Shown: piece after piece, positions 62,801-64,000 of the stretch
How the letters are laid out: the number at the start of each line of letters is the position of its first letter
Position numbering within the stretch: position 1 is the first letter of the stretch
Source of the DNA: Bacteroidota bacterium
GTDB taxonomy: Bacteria; Bacteroidota; Bacteroidia; UKL13-3
Reading direction: 5' to 3'
DNA length: 64,000 nt
NCBI GenBank assembly: GCA_027491085.1
Contig: JAIXWW010000021.1
Span: forward strand, 1 to 64,000
Program-made: the position numbers and the translations under genes
Notes under the pieces: generated by a model
The model's database searches: none
Seen by the model: the letters and a program-made list of their open reading frames with translations, nothing else
What the model was told of the DNA's origin: nothing

Positions 62801-63478
62801 ATGAAAAAAATTACCACTCTCCTAATGTTTAGCAGCTTACTAATTTTTGGTATGTGCAAACATGAAACTACCACAATTATAAATGGAGGTAATGGATTAA
62901 CTGATACTACAAAAATAGTTGAAGAACCCAAAAATGATTCAGTTTGTTTTAATACACAAATTTTACCACTTATTACTGCAAGTTGCGCGCAAGTAGGCTG
63001 CCATGATGCAAATTCAAGAGTAGAAGGTTTAGTTTTAAACTCATATACAGGCATAAAAAGAATGGGTACAAATACATTAGTTACTTATATTACAAAAAAA
63101 ACAGGTAAAGTAATGCCTCCTTTACCTCAGCCAAGAATGGATACTGCAAGTATTAATTTAATTAAACGTTGGATAGCAGAGGGTGCTAAAGAAAGAAATT
63201 GTAATCCAACTAGCTGCGATACCTTAAATGTTAAATACACCAGCCATATTGCTCCAATTATGAATACTTATTGCAAAGGTTGTCATAACTCAAATAATGT
63301 AGGTGGAGGAGTTAATTTAGATAATTATGCTGATGTTAAAACTAGTACATTAACAGGAAAAATGATTTGTACAATTACTGCTAATGGATGTGCAATTATG
63401 CCAAAAGGTGGTCCAGCATTAAGTACTTGTAATGTACGTAAAATTAAAATTTGGGCTGCGGCTAATTGCCCTCAATAA
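62801..63478 (+). CDS. Two-domain cytochrome c-like lipoprotein
   Basis: The 225-residue protein has a lipobox (Cys19, IFGMC) and two cytochrome c-like domains. The first has Cys62-x4-Cys67-His68 (SCAQVGCHDA) and a Met in KVMPPLPQP; the second has Cys158-x2-Cys161-His162 (YCKGCHNS) and a Met in AIMPKGGP. Each domain ends with an Ile-Lys-x-Trp helix (LIKRWIAEGAK, KIKIWAAANC). The pairing of CX4CH and CXXCH in one protein, with the single-domain relative upstream, suggests duplication within the cluster. An outer-membrane or periplasmic electron-transfer role is inferred. Confidence 0.82.
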   Translation: MKKITTLLMFSSLLIFGMCKHETTTIINGGNGLTDTTKIVEEPKNDSVCFNTQILPLITASCAQVGCHDANSRVEGLVLNSYTGIKRMGTNTLVTYITKKTGKVMPPLPQPRMDTASINLIKRWIAEGAKERNCNPTSCDTLNVKYTSHIAPIMNTYCKGCHNSNNVGGGVNLDNYADVKTSTLTGKMICTITANGCAIMPKGGPALSTCNVRKIKIWAAANCPQ

Positions 63479-63499
63479 TTGAAACTAAATAGTTAAGAT

Positions 63500-64000
63500 A
63501 TGAAAAAATTAATTTTAATCATAAGTGCGGTTTCCTTAGTTGCATTTGGAAACATAAAAGCTCAAACTTTATATAAAGCAACAAATGCTGAGGTAAGTTT
63601 TTTTTCAAAAACTCCAATGGAGGATATTGATGGAAAATCAACTACAGCTACTGCTTTAATTAATCCTGAAAAAAAGGACCTTGCCTTTGTTATTCAAAAT
63701 GTTTCATTTCAATTTCCAAACAAATTGATGCAAGAACATTTTAATGAAAAATACATGGAAAGTGAAAAATATCCACTGAGCCAATTCAGAGGAACTGTTC
63801 AAGAAAATATTGATCTAAAAGTAAATGGCGAATACAAAGTAACGGTTAAAGGCAAACTTACCATTCACGGTGTAGAACAAGAAAGAACAATTTCTGGTAC
63901 CATTATAGTAAGCGAGGGAAAATTGGAATTAACCAGTAATTTTAAAGTAAAAAATGCTGACCATAAAATAGAAATACCTAAGTTAGTAGTAGCCAAAATT
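63500..64000 (+). CDS. YceI family protein (cut by window end)
   Basis: The frame opens at the ATG at 63500 and runs off the window after 167 codons. A signal peptide (to ~22, ending IKAQ) is followed by the YceI lipocalin-like fold: AEVSFFSKTPMEDIDGKSTT, KDLAFVIQNVSFQFPNKLMQ, EKYPLSQFRG and KGKLTIHGVEQERTISGT. YceI proteins bind amphipathic or isoprenoid ligands. Only the last ~10-20 residues should be missing. It is 21 bases after the two-domain cytochrome gene and continues the same group. Confidence 0.88.
   Translation, partial: MKKLILIISAVSLVAFGNIKAQTLYKATNAEVSFFSKTPMEDIDGKSTTATALINPEKKDLAFVIQNVSFQFPNKLMQEHFNEKYMESEKYPLSQFRGTVQENIDLKVNGEYKVTVKGKLTIHGVEQERTISGTIIVSEGKLELTSNFKVKNADHKIEIPKLVVAKI

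Overview
The window is a low-GC, AT-rich chromosomal segment from a member of the phylum Bacteroidota. The evidence is lineage-typical: a PorD-type T9SS protein next to coaBC, a Bacteroidota-type RNA polymerase omega and BamD; secreted proteins ending in T9SS type A (2679-4436) and type B (55371-58067) sorting domains; two LruC-domain lipoproteins; DUF5777; an sdhCAB operon with a one-subunit cytochrome b; promoter boxes of the TAnnTTTG type; almost no Shine-Dalgarno sequences; and several TTG/GTG starts. UGA is a normal stop here (for example the ATGA overlap at 2679). I saw no rRNA, tRNA, CRISPR array or complete insertion sequence.

Layout. 1-5160: riboflavin gene ribD, an EamA-type transporter, yigZ, a secreted zinc metalloprotease and a short-chain dehydrogenase. 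5200-9232: a secreted repeat protein, a flavin monooxygenase carrying an N-terminal CxxCxGxG segment, and an acyltransferase-3 membrane protein. 9450-14137: malate dehydrogenase, a lipoprotein, then a leftward block of fbp, yraN, HMG-CoA lyase and a GNAT acetyltransferase. 14417-21848: a GH92 mannosidase, the bamD-rpoZ-coaBC-porD block, an NlpC/P60 hydrolase and pcm. 22093-30408: a polysaccharide-type sugar transferase with two upstream genes, then leftward purB, chrA, folE and a PTPS-family gene. 30788-38810: an ECF sigma factor and a divalent-metal efflux operon (RND pump, outer-membrane channel, CDF carrier, periplasmic adaptor). 38856-43223: DUF72, a B12-binding MerR regulator, a TIGR01777 epimerase and a photolyase. 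43271-47512: serine genes serC/serA with a broken four-helix-bundle gene between them, a rhomboid protease and a cupin. 47635-55235: two LruC lipoproteins and sdhCAB. 55371-64000: a T9SS type B protein, dapB, lepB, and a surface module of heme-motif lipoproteins, DUF5777, L,D-transpeptidase and YceI, the last cut by the window end.

The most unusual signal is not a gene family. Degenerate 7-bp tandem repeats and REP-like palindromes occur between genes (13053-13139, 17173-17256) and also inside reading frames. They form the hydrophobic core of the GH92 signal peptide (14445-14479), a ~40-residue insertion in the RND pump (33181-33300), the end of that pump and the start of the outer-membrane channel (35114-35372, the latter fused to what looks like the first 21 codons of a GxxExxY gene), and the first ~46 residues of the periplasmic adaptor (37547-37666). 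The metal-efflux operon therefore looks like a hot spot where intergenic repeats have become protein sequence. A second candidate system is the divergent CarH-like light-sensor regulator next to a photolyase at 40013-43223.
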